Positions 48,083 to 60,070 of a DNA stretch of 64,000 nt are shown one piece after another. The notes beneath the pieces are model-generated. The model was given only the letters and a program-made list of their open reading frames with translations, was not told where the DNA came from and made no database searches. The DNA lies in NCBI RefSeq assembly GCF_010093535.1, contig NW_022985168.1, forward strand, positions 62,001-126,000, written 5' to 3'. The position numbers and the translations under genes are program-made. Positions within the stretch are counted from its first letter, which is position 1. Each line of letters starts with the position of its first letter. This DNA comes from Lindgomyces ingoldianus (lineage: Eukaryota; Ascomycota; Dothideomycetes; Pleosporales; Lindgomycetaceae).

Positions 48083-49681
48083 ATGCCTTTCATTGGGCAT
48101 ACACCGGAATCACTCCTCCCTCGCTCAGACTCGAAGAATCCTGCTACAACATGCAAGGGTATCACCTCCAGCGGAAGACCGTGTAGACGTAGCATCAGCA
48201 CCGCGAAAGCTTCTCGGAACAATGGTGTTTTGGCCGTCGTATCAGTAGCTGGAGATCGTGGTGAAGGGGAGACTGGAGCTGCTGCGTTTTTCTGCTGGCA
48301 ACACAAGAATCAGGCAGAGCGGCTGGCAGCTACTAATGAGGCGACTCCTCAGCAGCACAGCACGCAGCTGTACACATTGCAAGAGCGGAGTAGCATTGAT
48401 ACCTTAGTGGCGCGGTTAGGTGTCCTTGAAGTTGAAGAACCCACACAGCAGAGGAGGAAGGAGAGGCGGTCAGGAGGGCGATCAGAAGGTCAGAATGCTG
48501 CAGGAAGACCTTCTCGTAGAATAGATCGGCCACCGACGTGGGAACAAGTTCAGGGGCCTCTCATGTCGGTCCCAAGTGACGTTATGGCTGAGAAGAAGCG
48601 GGCGTCACAGAGACCAGAAGGCGGCAGATCACCACAGCGGACCAAGAAGCCTTCATTTTGGGAGTCGTTATGTTGTATAGGCTCTACAGGTGATGACTAC
48701 GTTGAAGTAGTGAGGCATAAGAAGAGAATACAACCTCAGGCCCCTCCAGCGACGATCCAATATGTTTCGGAAACCCCAATGCCACTCAATCTTGAAACCA
48801 CTCACCAAGGGCAATCAGGCAGACCAAATAGCTCTTCGCTTGGCCGGCCACCTTCATTGACGCCTATGAGCAGCATCCCAGCCCGAAAGCCGCTGGGAGA
48901 GAAGCCTGCCAGGCCAATAAACAGAGTCTCACCACGACCTTCACAGACTTCGAATCTTCTTGCACATATTCCGAAGAGCGTCGCTCCTCAAACAGCATCG
49001 CTCCTGCTCGCAGAGCTCTCGAAACCAATATCGCAACACGACGACGAGGGTTACATATATATATTCTGGCTTACATCGGAATCGGCAGGTCCACCACCGT
49101 CGTCAACCGCATCCTCCCTGCTTGCCCCTCCATCACGGCTAGAGCAGGGCCGGCGAACGTCGGACGTTCTTCGACAGTATTCCGTACGCTCCCCTCAGAG
49201 ACCAGACGCCCTTCGAACACGATCCGATCAACCAACCAATTCGAATTCCGAGAAGAAAACTATCCTTCTCAAGATCGGTCGAGCTTCAAACGTCCACCGG
49301 AGAATGAATGAATGGACGCGGCAATGCGGATACAGCCTTTCCCTCGTTCGCTGGTATCCCTATGTGTCATCTACTCCATCTCCCTCACCATCTCCTCATG
49401 GATCACCAGCACAATCTCGGCGACCATCATACAAGAATGAGAGGCCTGCTGAACTAACTCGACGCGTGTTAGAAGGTGTTCGTAAAGTACCACATGCGCA
49501 TCGCGTTGAACGCTTGATCCACATTGAGCTAGGCGACCAACGCGTTAAGAAGAACTGCGAGACTTGTGGGAAGGAGCATCGAGAGTGGTTTGAGGTCGAT
49601 GCGACTCGAGAGGGTGTTAAGGCTGTTGATGAAGTTGTAAAGAGATGGGTGAACTGGGCTGAGAAGACAGAGAAACAATGA
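48083..49681 (+). CDS. T5orf172 (DUF1766) GIY-YIG-like domain protein
   Basis: A single exon encodes 532 aa. The C-terminal part (about residues 340-525) has the fungal T5orf172 pattern: EGYIYIFWLT, then ILLKIGRASNVHRRMNEWTR with the Gly-Arg and Arg of a GIY-YIG-like fold, LVRWYPY, HRVERLIHIEL and CGKEHREWFEV. The N-terminal part starts with a short Cys/His-containing stretch (ATTCKGITSSGRPCRR ... FFCWQHKNQ) common in these proteins, followed by a long Ser/Pro-rich disordered linker. The function in fungi is not established. Resemblance to GIY-YIG nucleases suggests DNA binding or cleavage, but that is inference. The nearest neighbour upstream is the interrupted tRNA gene. Confidence 0.85.
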   Translation: MPFIGHTPESLLPRSDSKNPATTCKGITSSGRPCRRSISTAKASRNNGVLAVVSVAGDRGEGETGAAAFFCWQHKNQAERLAATNEATPQQHSTQLYTLQERSSIDTLVARLGVLEVEEPTQQRRKERRSGGRSEGQNAAGRPSRRIDRPPTWEQVQGPLMSVPSDVMAEKKRASQRPEGGRSPQRTKKPSFWESLCCIGSTGDDYVEVVRHKKRIQPQAPPATIQYVSETPMPLNLETTHQGQSGRPNSSSLGRPPSLTPMSSIPARKPLGEKPARPINRVSPRPSQTSNLLAHIPKSVAPQTASLLLAELSKPISQHDDEGYIYIFWLTSESAGPPPSSTASSLLAPPSRLEQGRRTSDVLRQYSVRSPQRPDALRTRSDQPTNSNSEKKTILLKIGRASNVHRRMNEWTRQCGYSLSLVRWYPYVSSTPSPSPSPHGSPAQSRRPSYKNERPAELTRRVLEGVRKVPHAHRVERLIHIELGDQRVKKNCETCGKEHREWFEVDATREGVKAVDEVVKRWVNWAEKTEKQ

Positions 49682-50353
49682 GAAATGAATGGGTTGATCA
49701 CTTAATGGCATACACATTGATAACTCTGAGCACATGGTACTCAACATTAAATAAATGATGGTGAACTTTGAAATTACACGGCCATTAATACCCCTGAGCA
49801 GATGAGTAAAACAGGCCTCTAAACGACGGGCCTCTAATGGCGGAGATATGAGGAAGTTACGATTATGCCAAGACCAGGGATGCATGCTTGAGCTTCTTTC
49901 GACCTCTCGGCCCTAACTCTTATCTTCAGCCTATTCATCAAACACACGACTGCTCCCGCTCAACGCACCGTGCCGTAGCACCTATGCATAGTATTCCTCA
50001 CGATACTCACGATTTCGGCTTCTTCAGTGTCGCATTAAATTAGGCACCCTAATCATGTGCACTAACCAAGCGGCACAACTTATGCTTCATCCACCCGCGA
50101 AACAGCCACAACCACAGGGCTAGAAAGGAATCGTCTCCAAACTAACCCCCAAGCTAAAATCCGCCCCCAAATCACTATCCGATATGCGAGGACTCCACCG
50201 GGGAGCGTTAGAAACCAGGGATCCAGTGCCAGAGATGCTGTGGTGGTGCTTGCCCGTTGTCACCGCCACCTTTGCCTTGTCATCCCCATCCTTCTCCATT
50301 CGCATTCTGACTGACGAAAACATTTCGTTATCGTCTTTGCTACGGGTGATAAG
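49682..50353. other. Intergenic region
   Basis: This 672-bp gap has no recognisable gene. Minus-strand frames overlapping its right end are shadows of the downstream gene. Confidence 0.55.
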
Positions 50354-51675
50354 ATGGCGAAGTCTATCCATAATTCTCTCGTTATGTTTGTTGTCGTACT
50401 CGTCAACCTCCACTCACTCTTCCATTACGATTCTCGAGTACACGCGGTAGAAGTCACAGCCGATTCCCCATGCTCCAACTTCTGCATCAACAGTCCCGGC
50501 CTCAACATCTCCGACATTGCGAGTTCGCAGACTTTCAGTGGTGACCTAAGCTGCCTTGATTCTGACTATAATGGAGATAACAGTACCGCGATAGGCCGGA
50601 AGTTCCGGTCGTGTGTGAGTTGTGAGCAGACAAGTAAAGCAGTGGACACGATCTACGAAGAAAATGACGTCTATTGGTTTCTCTGTACGTGTTTACTCCT
50701 AGTCCAATAGGACGGACAAGTGTGCTTTAGGATGGCAAACAGTATCCTATTGTCTCATATTGAATCTCAGCATGAAGTTAAACAACTGTCGTGTTCCCAA
50801 ATATTAGTCCGTCCTACACCCCGCAAACAGTAATTCTAACATCCAACCAGTCAACCTCAAATCCACAGTAGTATGGTGTGTCCAAGGTTTCTTCGAAAGC
50901 GAACAAAACCCCAACACGACGCTCGCAAATACTCAATGCAACTCCGCCTGTGACACCATTGGCAACGCACTAGAAGACCGTCTGAAGCAAACAAACGAGT
51001 CTCTCCAATACAACTACTGTACTTCCAACAATGGCGCCTTTATGTCCGGCGTCGACAAATGCACAAACTGCCTCGTCGCCATCGACAACCTCAAAATCCT
51101 CGGGAACTGTAAGCGCTCCACCAATCCCCTTTGGGTCAGGTTTTTTCCGCCGATGCTGATGCTATACTACGTACGCTATAGTCCTTTCGGCGTTAAAGTC
51201 GGCCTGCCAACAAAAGCCCGCCTTGAGCTCCACAATCTCCCTTAGCACAAATGTCTTTTCTATCACCGGTGCCACCTCTAGCCCCAGTATCTCCACTCCC
51301 ACTAGCAGTTCCACCAATTCGGCTTCCTCCATCCCCACCGCCATCTCCTCATCCTCCATCTCCGGCGGCGCAATAGCAGGGATAGCAGTAGGCACTGTAG
51401 CCGGCCTCGCTATCCTCGCCACAGTAGTTTACCTTCTCCTCAGAAGGCGGAAAAAGAGTGGACAGGGACAGGGAAAGATGGGAGAGTTGGACGGAACCCA
51501 GAGTCAGGTTCCTGGATACAGACAGGGGAAGGAATATAAGCAGCATGCCCCCGGACATGGATCTGGGAATGGGTATGGAGTTTTACAGCAGCACTCTGCG
51601 TATGGATATAATCAGCCCTCAGAAATGGGCGCTGAGAGACCGCTTGCTGAATTACCGGTGGAACCCAGAGTCTGA
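50354..51675 (+). CDS. Predicted one-pass membrane glycoprotein (LPXTG-like fungal family)
   Basis: Exons 50354-50684, 50851-51108 and 51182-51675 (introns 166 and 73 bp) give 360 aa. The junctions restore YWFLFNLKSTVVWCV and ILGNFLSALKSAC. An N-terminal hydrophobic signal (MFVVVLVNLHSLF) precedes a Cys-rich ectodomain of about 180 residues with paired motifs (SPCSNFC, SCVSCEQT, QCNSACD, DKCTNC), a Ser/Thr-rich stalk, a transmembrane helix near residues 257-280 (AIAGIAVGTVAGLAILATVV) and a basic RRRKK stop-transfer, then a short Gly/Gln/Tyr-rich cytosolic tail. The architecture matches fungal surface proteins often annotated as LPXTG-domain or sensor-like. Function is unknown; a cell-surface or wall-sensing role is a guess. 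Confidence 0.75.
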
Positions 51676-53706
51676 AGTAGTGATATGGGATGAGCATGAC
51701 TTCCTGAGGTCGAAGATATGATATGCAGTGTAGTATGTATAAAGATTTTTTTTTTATGAGTTCAATGGTCTTTTTACATCTGCAAGCAGGAATCTTGACA
51801 CCAACGCTTTGCCTGGCGTGCGTGCGGACACTCCGTTGAAGCTTGTATTCTACACTTTTCTTCCCTATTTAAGAACGAATTCTCTACCCTTCTACATGCA
51901 GCCGTCTCTAATTTTGGATTTCTATGTGTACGCAAAAAAAAGTCTTCCCCTCTCACCCTATTCGTCTAAGAAAGACACCCAAAAAGAAACAAATTCCTCC
52001 ACTCCGCTTCTAAGCACCCCCATTCTCCACTCAAGCGATCTCACTCCTTCGCTGACGCCCCAACAGCCCTGACATCCAAAATGCCGCGACACCTGCGCCA
52101 ACGGAAAACCTTGCCACTCCAAGGTCCACAAATCTTGAATTCGAATTCGAAAGCCCTAGGACTCACAACTCACTATCGTCACTATCGATCGGGCGAATTC
52201 CGCAACGGGGGGGGTTTTTTTTTGTAGCCGACGTAGAAACATAATGTCTTTATGAATGAACGTCAGCCAGACTATACCCAGGTCTCCTAAACTAATGAAA
52301 AATGGACACATGTAACCGTCGATAAGCTGTCTGTCTGCTATTGGTCTAGCTCGCACTTCAAGGGGCTATATCCCTTGCTCTATCCCGCCACTCCTTTCGC
52401 GTGTCGGTTTAGTGGGTTGCTTCATCGTCGCCGATGGCGCTGACGCCGTACACCACACGACTGTGTCTGACTGACCCCGATGCTCTGGAATTGTATTGGA
52501 AGACTTCCTTGGTGTGCCATCTTAGGTGCGAAGCAGGAAGGCTGACCAGTGATGTCCTTCATCAGCGATATGGCGGGGCCTTCAGGCTTCAGTACAGCAA
52601 AGACCCAATAACGGGCCAGCTATGGCGCTGGATGTAGTTTTGGTTGGCTTCAATGCCTCGATTCGCTTTGGCAGGAAAGACTGGCGTAGAATGGGACACC
52701 ATTCCGAAGATAAAAGAGCACCTGACCGGACGCTGTCCAGATTCGAACTCGTGAGTTTGAGGAGACCAGTTTTTCAGACACAGTCACCAACAGGATCAAG
52801 GAAAAAAACCCTTTCCCACCGCCTCCCAAGAAAACAAACAAACCCCTTTCCCCTCCTATCTTCTTGTTAGCTACATATAGTACTCAGCGATAGCTTGTTT
52901 TCTAGTGTAATGCATCTCACACACCCTCTCTCCCTATCCCTCACTCCCTGTGGCGGGCATTGAAGAGCCGATCGTCGCGAATAGACAACGATAAACAGAG
53001 ATATTGGGGAGAAGGGAGAGGGGGGACGGTGCAGGTAGGGTCGGGTGGCTCACTGATCGTTGAAGGACAGGTGTATGTTTGTACTACACTGTATTCCAAT
53101 GTACTCCTTTCTTAACATCTGGGCACGCAGAGCAGAATGAGCAACACAAATGGAGAAAGCGCACCATGTGCTAGAAGTCCATGCGCCAGGAAGTAGCTAT
53201 CTAGCATGCGTTTATCACAAGTATGATAATAATAATAATAAAATAGAATTTCATTTCGGGGGTATCTCGAAAAACTAGTTACATACACAATTCCACACAA
53301 AAGCGACAGGAAGAAAAATTAAAGGAAAGAGAAGGAAAGTCGTGATTGTATCGGTCATTAAGATTGTTGCTTTTTGTTCGAACAAAGCGAACACTGTACA
53401 AATGTTGAACTTTTGTCTCGGGTGATTTTTGGGGGTTTGTGTCCGGGTGGGTCCAAAAGTTCAAAACTCCGCTACGTCGGTAGCACTTTTCCAGACATTT
53501 TTTCTCTGCACACAAACCAGACGAAAGTCACGGTGAGTGGTGTTGAACCTCCTCTTTTCCACATCCTCATCGTATCCATTAATTCTCCCGCATCATGGTC
53601 ATCGTTGTGCCGTTCGGATCCACTCATCCTTGCAGCCGCTGTATCCCATATGTACAAATCCGTGCGTGCGTGCTACCCCGCCCCCGCTTCGTGCGTGATA
53701 ATGGTT
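51676..53706. other. 2-kb intergenic region, no gene seen
   Basis: Short open frames only. It includes a G8-T9 homopolymer junction at about 52207-52223 and a short ATA/ATAA microsatellite near 53226-53241. ATG101 ends at 53707, so its 3' UTR is here. Confidence 0.5.
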
Positions 53707-54485
53707 TCAGAATATGCCCATCCGTTGGCCCCATCCATCAGTGGCTTTAGGATTTACGACCACTTGGTATGGGAAGGGATTCGCGTCGGTGGTAGTGATT
53801 GGCGGGATGTGGTCTTTGTCGCGATTAACGATGTTGACGATTTTGAGGGCGGCTTTATGCAGAGATTTTTCCATTGCGCGACGGACTTTTAGGACGTCTG
53901 TGGCGATTGATTAGCTCGGTTCACTCGCAATTTCAGTAGAAGAATGAGTGTGGGAGTGGAATTCGCTATGTGAAGGAGAAATGACAGCTAGCGCGGGGGG
54001 CAGCGTACCAGTCTCTGTCCGCGGTGTAGCGAGCGTAACGTCCAGCGTCCACTGCTCCCAGCAAACCTCCTCGTCTGCCTTCCCGAAGAAATACGTCTTC
54101 CTTCTTCGCTTCTCGAAGAACTGGACGGCGAGTTGTCCGCGCCCACGCTGCTGATGTGTGGACTCAATGGCGCGGACCAAGGCAGCGGTGCGCTGGTCAA
54201 TCAGGGTCTCGAGGTCGACGTCGTCGATGGCGGGGAGCGTGAGGTCGAGGAGGTCGCGTGTGAGTGGCGATATTGAGGAGAAGTAGCGGTGGAAGAAGAT
54301 GGTGTGGAGAATTGCTATGAGGGAGATCAGCGGAGATAGCGGGTTGGCCCCACGGCGGCGCCCAACACTCTCAACACGCAGGAAAGGGGGAACGACGGCA
54401 GGAACATACCCTTCACTACGTCCCTCACACAGGCCGGGTCCGCAAAGACCTCGAGAATATACTCTGGAGGCCGTCTTTGTTCCAT
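53707..54485 (-). CDS. ATG101: Autophagy-related protein 101
   Basis: Exons in coding order are 54410-54485, 54009-54314 and 53707-53897 (introns 95 and 111 bp), giving 190 aa. Atg101 is a HORMA-domain protein that binds Atg13 and stabilises the Atg1 kinase complex at the phagophore assembly site. It is found in filamentous fungi, fission yeast and animals but not S. cerevisiae. Recognisable parts are YILEVFADPACVRDVVK at the N-terminus, LHTIFFHRYFSSISP, LDLTLPAIDDVDLETLIDQR, GQLAVQFFEKRRRKTYFF, EEVCWEQWTLDVTLATPRTE and the C-terminal HIPPITTTDANPFPYQVVV. The start at 54485 (MEQRRPPEYI) fits the family; an upstream in-frame ATG would add an unrelated Ser/Thr-rich stretch. All three junctions restore conserved text. 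Confidence 0.93.
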
Positions 54486-55330
54486 GCTAGCATTTGCGGG
54501 GTTTCTCGGTGCGCGGACGGCTTGTGATAGGGGTGTCAGACGGCGTGGTATGGCGCGGTTAGGGTCTACACTCTCACGGACAGGTGTGGCAGTATGGTTG
54601 GCAGGCGTGTTAGAGCGATTGTTCAGCGTCGTGGTGGTTTGTTGCTTGGAAAGACAGCGTGGAATGAAGATGGGCATGGCAGTGCCGAAAGCTGAAATTT
54701 GTGGCTGCGGGGCTGGCATTTGCGCGGGTCAGCACCAGACACGACGACAAGGGGGGGTAAGCGCACCAGGACTCGGAACTGGCTGGGCTCGGCCGTCGGT
54801 GAGATCATTATGCTAAATCACAAGTCCAACCCAGAACACCATGCCCCACCAAACGGGATGGCACCACATGGCCTTTTGCCTCTTGAGCCTCTTGAGCCTC
54901 TTGATCCAGCCTTATCGCGTCTCAGTTGCCTGCCAGAAGGCCACCCATCCTTGCACACCAGTCTGACACTCACACATGACTCTTCACTGACAACGGATGA
55001 TCAAGCATAGCTCTTCTGCACTCCTCCCATCGCCGTCGGAGGCTGCCGCTTTTAATGTTCTGACACCTTGCGGTTATCGCTTACAGACGGGTATGGCAGG
55101 TGGCTCGTCTCCATCTCATCTTATCATATATGCAGAGCCAGCATACTCCTTGTGTTGACTTCATCTTGCGTCTACGAAGGTCTAATTGACCATCTATTAA
55201 AAACATTCCTCATACCCAAGATGCTTCGACAGCGAGTCTATCGGTATAGAACTAGAGGAAATTGCAGGTTTCGAGGCGTCTCTGAACTCATCATCACATG
55301 TTTCGCTTCAAACACGTAATGCCGTCCTCC
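54486..55330. other. Intergenic region upstream of ATG101
   Basis: This gap of about 845 bp holds the ATG101 promoter and the 3' UTR of the downstream sugar transporter. A 9-bp repeat (TTGAGCCTC-type, about four units) lies at 54877-54905. No gene was seen. Confidence 0.55.
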
Positions 55331-57064
55331 TCACGCCACTATGGCGTTCCCATTGTCAACCTCCTTCTCACCGATATGAGCCCCTTTATCCTCCTCACCG
55401 TCGACAAGCCCATACTCCCTTAACTTCTCTTCAATGCCTCGGTCGTCCAAGAAAGGAAGTTCCTTACTTGCGCGGACGTATCCCATTTTCTCCAGGTATC
55501 CTTTGGCAAAGATCAAGTCAATCTCCTCCAACGACCTCCTTTTCGTCTCGGGATAGAAGAAAAAGATAATGGGAAAAAAGCAGGCATTGATAACGGCGAA
55601 GACCAAGTAGGTCGCCCAGCCAATGTTGTCCAGCATGACCGGAGTGATCATGACAATCATGAAGTTGAAGAGCCAGTTTGAGCATGTCGACATGGCGTTC
55701 GCCTTGGCTCGGGTCTTGATAGGGTTGACTTCAGCCGGATACAGCCAAGGTAGAGGAAGCCAGGTCGCGCCAAAGAAGGCAATGTACGTGAACAAGCCCA
55801 CAGCGGCACCCTTGGCTGCTGTTTCGGTACCAGGAATCAGGCACGCAAAGACCAGAACCATGGACAAACATTGGCCAACTGTGCCAACGAGGAAGAGCTT
55901 GCGGCGACCAACACGCTCGATAATGAACCAGGATGTTGTTGCGAAGATGGAGTAAACAATCATGTTAACGCCCCCAAGGAGGAGAGACATGTTCTTTGTT
56001 TGGTGGATTGAATTCTCAAAAAGCAGAGGAAAGAAGTAAATAACCGCATTGCATCCCTGCTCACTGTTAGCAGACTGAATTAATACTGGAGGGGCTTTCA
56101 CGTACACCAATCTGCTGAAAGAATTGTGATGAGACGCCAAGAAGCATTCGGCGGAAATGCTGCGTCTTGCCGCCCGTGAACAGGGCACTGAAAGGAGTAT
56201 TCCCGCCTTTGTGGCCAGATGCCCGGATACTGTCCATGATAATACTGACCTGGAGCTTAGTCTCCTCGTCGTCAGTGCGGAGACCACGGAGAGCAGCAAT
56301 GACTTTTGCTGCCTCGTCTGTTCGATCCTTAGTGAGCAACCATCGGGGCGATTCGGGGAGCCAGATTGGAGCAACCAATACGATGAATCCGAATACTACC
56401 TGGAAAGCAATTGGGAATCGCCAGGTGAGGTCAGGAGGTCCATATGTGCAGCCATAGTCTAGCCAGTAAGCAATCAACGTACCAAAAGCGATGATGCCGC
56501 CCTCGATGCAAATAAGAAGCCCGCGGTTGGCAGTCTTCGAGCATTCAGCTTGGTACGTCGGAATGGTGCTTGTATTAATTCCATTTCCAATTCCGGTTAC
56601 TGTACGACCGATAATGAACTGCGCAGTGGCTTTGTAGCCTTTAATCGCGGAGCACTGAATTATGACACCTAGAATCATGATCGCAGCGCCTGTCATCATG
56701 GCCCTACGCCGACCGAGAGCGTCACCGAAGATTAAGATGCCGATTGCTCCAAAGAGGCAACCGATTTCGTAAATCGCCGTCACGAATCCTTGCCAAGTGG
56801 CATCGTTGTACGTTTCTGGAAAGTATTTCATGAAAGGATCCGCTGCAATGATTCCAGACATGACTCCCTCTAGACGATAGATTAGCGGCTTAATCCAGCG
56901 TGACGCGAGCGAAGGTACTTACGGTCATACCCAAAGAGTAAGAACCCTGTGGTCGCAACGACGGACACGATCAGACTAAGTGGCCTACCAGTCAGCCCCA
57001 TGAAGCGAGGTTGCTTGGAACCATCATTGAGTGATGACTGCGAATTCTCAGAATCTGAAGACAT
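55331..57064 (-). CDS. MFS sugar transporter
   Basis: Exons in coding order are 56923-57064, 56106-56869 and 55331-56056 (introns 53 and 49 bp), giving 543 aa, typical for the fungal sugar porter family. Twelve helices are expected in the plasma membrane. Signatures are LLFGYDQGVMSGI at helix 1, GDALGRRRAM, GRTVTGIGNGI, the PESPRW motif after helix 6, FFQQIGGCNAVIYFFP at helix 7, ERVGRRKLFLVG and the C-terminal PETKRRSLEEID. Introns restore GYDQ and QQIGG. The start at 57064 follows ATCAAG and gives an acidic/Ser-rich cytosolic N-terminus. Substrate cannot be fixed: hexose, disaccharide or quinate-like are all possible. Confidence 0.92.
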
Positions 57065-58315
57065 CTTGATAGGAGAGATCCTCCAGCTGGAACCAGCTAG
57101 GCCTGTTACGAAAAATAAACGCTCCAGATGGTCTCGGAAGCGAAACATGTATCAAGCGCAACAAAAGACAAAAAAATGAAAAATACAATAGGAAGTGGGG
57201 AGTGGTGTTTACATTTCGCGGGGTTGCAGGGTCCTTTTTCTACTGGTGCTAATTGTCCTAAGACCTCCACTCTTCGGAGGAAACATGGAGTTGGCCCAGT
57301 TGGAGTCCTTTCTACAAAGATTGCAGATTACAACCAGTGTCTCGGTTCCACAATACAACCTCGACGACGTCATTTGGGACAGTTATCACGACTGTAGACG
57401 GCGCTCACTCCACATAGGGTTTGAGCTGTAGATCCTGGCGAAAATATAGCATGTGTTGACGGGAGCGGTCTGCAAGAAATGGTGGAAACGTTGGTTGCTG
57501 GGGTAAGGTTTTCGGCATCTCCATTTCGAGAAGGAGTTGTTGTGAGCCACATCCCTGTGAAAACTGGGGCAAACGGGAGGCGCTGCAGATCCATAGGCGT
57601 TCGGCAGAGCTTGTGACGTTGTTGCACGATTTTGGCCGAACCTTCTCCGGATGGGTGAACCGGAAGCACCGATTGAATTGTGGAGTAAATGGACCATTCA
57701 GAGTACGGACTGATAGGCTAGATATTTAGTATAAAAGCGATCCATGTGAATGATGAGAATTCATGGCTGTTTTGGCCGAAACCAAGATTAGCTGTACGCC
57801 ATGGACGGGACCTGAACATCTTGTATGCCGAGGCGAATTGTGCCGGTCACCTCTTAAAACTTAGAAGCGATTCTCTTGTGAATCTAGTTCCGAGACTCCT
57901 TATTGTTGCCAAGCGCGAGTGTGAGTCCTGGTTGTAAGAAACTTGGCAAACAGCGCCGATTCTTGCCATTGTAACGAGCCTCGGAACTCACACAGATGAT
58001 GTCGAAGGGAGTAGATACAGCAAGTATAGGCGGTGCTCGTGCCTGCTGGGTAAGTGTTGCAATAACTCATAGGAATACTGGGCTTTCTTTCATGTGAAGG
58101 TAACACACAATAACAATCGGGGCCTAACTTCCCGGTGAACATGAGAAGCAGTTATTGGGAAGGTGTAGTGGTGCAAGGTGCCTGAGGCATGATCGAGCCA
58201 AGATCTTGCAACCGCCAATCCGTAATCAGCTCGGTGAATCATTTCTCCACCCCGACCAAGAACGCGTCGCGTCAACTTTTCGTGCGTAACGACGGAGTCT
58301 TCTTTGACGCGAAAT
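57065..58315. promoter_or_regulatory. Divergent promoter region (sugar transporter / ORC2)
   Basis: This 1.25-kb region lies between divergent start codons. Short open frames occur but no protein is recognisable. An MluI-box-like ACGCGT (58262-58267) lies about 50 bp before ORC2, which suggests G1/S control by MBF, as for many replication genes. Confidence 0.5.
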
Positions 58316-60070
58316 ATGGCGAGCGCAAAGCGGAAACGAACCGACGATGAGGTAGAAACCTCAACTCCACGCAAACTACGTACTCGAGCCGCAAACGAGG
58401 ATGAACCGGACGAAGAGGCAGTTCCTGAGGTCTCAACTCCGTCCAGAAGAACGAGAGGTCGACAGATAGTTGAGGATGGGACTCCGAAATCCATTTTGAA
58501 GAAGAGTGGAGCCTTCAATGGAGTCAGCGGAACCACTCCGAAATCGCATCGTAAACTCCTTTTTACTACTCCGTCCAAGTCCGGCAAAACCGAGACACCA
58601 AACGGTCTCCCTACTATAGTTCGCAATGCAGACCGCAGCGCTCGACGAAAAAGCAACAGGAAGCTTCTAGAACGTACCCTAAACGGAGCAGACAGCGATG
58701 AGGAGGCCCTAGACGAAGAGGATACATTAGCACAGCAGATCTTGAGCGATGAGGAAGAAGAAGACGTGCAGGGACAAGATGCTCCAGATATAGGGGAGCA
58801 AGAGGATATACAGATACCGGAAACCCCGTCGAAACGTGCAAGAGGCCGACCCAAAGGCTCGGGCAGGCAGCGGAAACAACGCTCCCCGACTCCACCTCAG
58901 GATCTCCCTCCGTATGAGGAATATTTTTGGCAGAATCGCGCTGGCGGAAACAAAACTTCTAACAACACACTGTCCGCCCAGTGCCTTCTCAATCACGATG
59001 AATATTTCCAGGCAATGCAGTGCTATGAAGACCATCACAACTCCGAGAAAGAATTTCTTTTAGAGTTGCATAGCCGTGCATTCAATCAATGGATATTCGA
59101 GCTAGAAGAAGGGTTCAATGTCTGCCTATATGGATATGGCTCGAAGAGGCCAATAACTGAAAGATTCACGGCGCATCTCTACGACCACCTTTGCGGGCAA
59201 TCCCCATACATGGGGTCAAAGAAGACTCCCAAGATCGTGGTCATTAACGGGTATACCTCAGGAACTACCATGAAGGAAATCTTGAATACTGTGGCATCGA
59301 TCATTATACCCCCAAATACCAAGACACCCAACCAACTATCTTCTTTGCTTGCATTTCTCCTCGATCGTCTCTCCGAGTCACCACCTTCGCATCCGATACC
59401 AATTATTCTCAATTCGGTCGACTCACCGTACCTTCGAAAATCCCCAACTCCGTCAATGCTAGCGAGCCTTGCCGCACATCCTTTCATAAACCTCTTCTGC
59501 ACAGCGGACTCGCCCAACTTCCCTCTCCTCTGGGATGTTGGGCTCAAAGCGCAGTTTAAATTTCTCTTCCACGACGCTACCACGTTCGCACCGTACGACG
59601 CTGAGATCGACGTCGTAGAAACTGTAAATGAACTTCTAGGCCGCAGTGGTAGAAGAGTTGGTGGCAGAGATGGAGTGGGCTTCGTCTTGCGCTCCTTGCC
59701 CGAGAACGCTCGGTCTCTCTTCAGAATCCTTATCACGGAGCAGTTGGCTGTGCTCTTAGCTGATGATGATGACCGTGGGGCCAACGGAGACGGTCCTACT
59801 GCCACTCCACGCAACAAAAGGATTGTCTCAACCAAAAATATCCTGCCAGAAGCTACTCAAGGGGTTGAATACCGTGTTTTATATCACAAAGCCGTGGAAG
59901 AGTTTGTTTGCTCCAGCGAAGTAGGATTTAGAACACTGCTCAAGGAGTTCCATGACCATCAGATGATTGAGAGTAGGAAGGATGCAATGGGTACTGAGAG
60001 GTTATGGGTGCCATTCAGACAAGAGGAGTTGGAAGGTCTCGCGGAAGACCTGTCAGGAGATTCGTTCTAA
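58316..60070 (+). CDS. ORC2: Origin recognition complex subunit 2
   Basis: A single exon encodes 584 aa, close to fungal Orc2 sizes. Orc2 is part of the six-subunit ATPase complex that marks replication origins and loads MCM helicases in the nucleus. The N-terminal ~200 residues are basic/acidic and disordered (start MASAKRKRTDDE) with several S/T-P sites and an AT-hook-like ARGRPKGSGR. The conserved core begins at about 203 (LPPYEEYFWQNR) and includes FNQWIFELEEGFNVCLYGYG (the degenerate AAA+ P-loop region of Orc2), IVVINGYTSGTT, IILNSVDSPYLR and LLWDVGLKAQFKFLFHDATT. It ends with a winged-helix region (about 480-580). The ATG at 58316 is the first in this frame. Confidence 0.95.
   Translation: MASAKRKRTDDEVETSTPRKLRTRAANEDEPDEEAVPEVSTPSRRTRGRQIVEDGTPKSILKKSGAFNGVSGTTPKSHRKLLFTTPSKSGKTETPNGLPTIVRNADRSARRKSNRKLLERTLNGADSDEEALDEEDTLAQQILSDEEEEDVQGQDAPDIGEQEDIQIPETPSKRARGRPKGSGRQRKQRSPTPPQDLPPYEEYFWQNRAGGNKTSNNTLSAQCLLNHDEYFQAMQCYEDHHNSEKEFLLELHSRAFNQWIFELEEGFNVCLYGYGSKRPITERFTAHLYDHLCGQSPYMGSKKTPKIVVINGYTSGTTMKEILNTVASIIIPPNTKTPNQLSSLLAFLLDRLSESPPSHPIPIILNSVDSPYLRKSPTPSMLASLAAHPFINLFCTADSPNFPLLWDVGLKAQFKFLFHDATTFAPYDAEIDVVETVNELLGRSGRRVGGRDGVGFVLRSLPENARSLFRILITEQLAVLLADDDDRGANGDGPTATPRNKRIVSTKNILPEATQGVEYRVLYHKAVEEFVCSSEVGFRTLLKEFHDHQMIESRKDAMGTERLWVPFRQEELEGLAEDLSGDSF

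Noticed and set aside
52207..52223. G8-T9 homopolymer junction as a functional element
   Set aside because: Homopolymers of this kind are common slippage products or sequencing artefacts; nothing around supports a role.
52748..52765. B-box-like word on the minus strand (GAGTTCGAATCTGG)
   Set aside because: No matching A box or cloverleaf; chance match.
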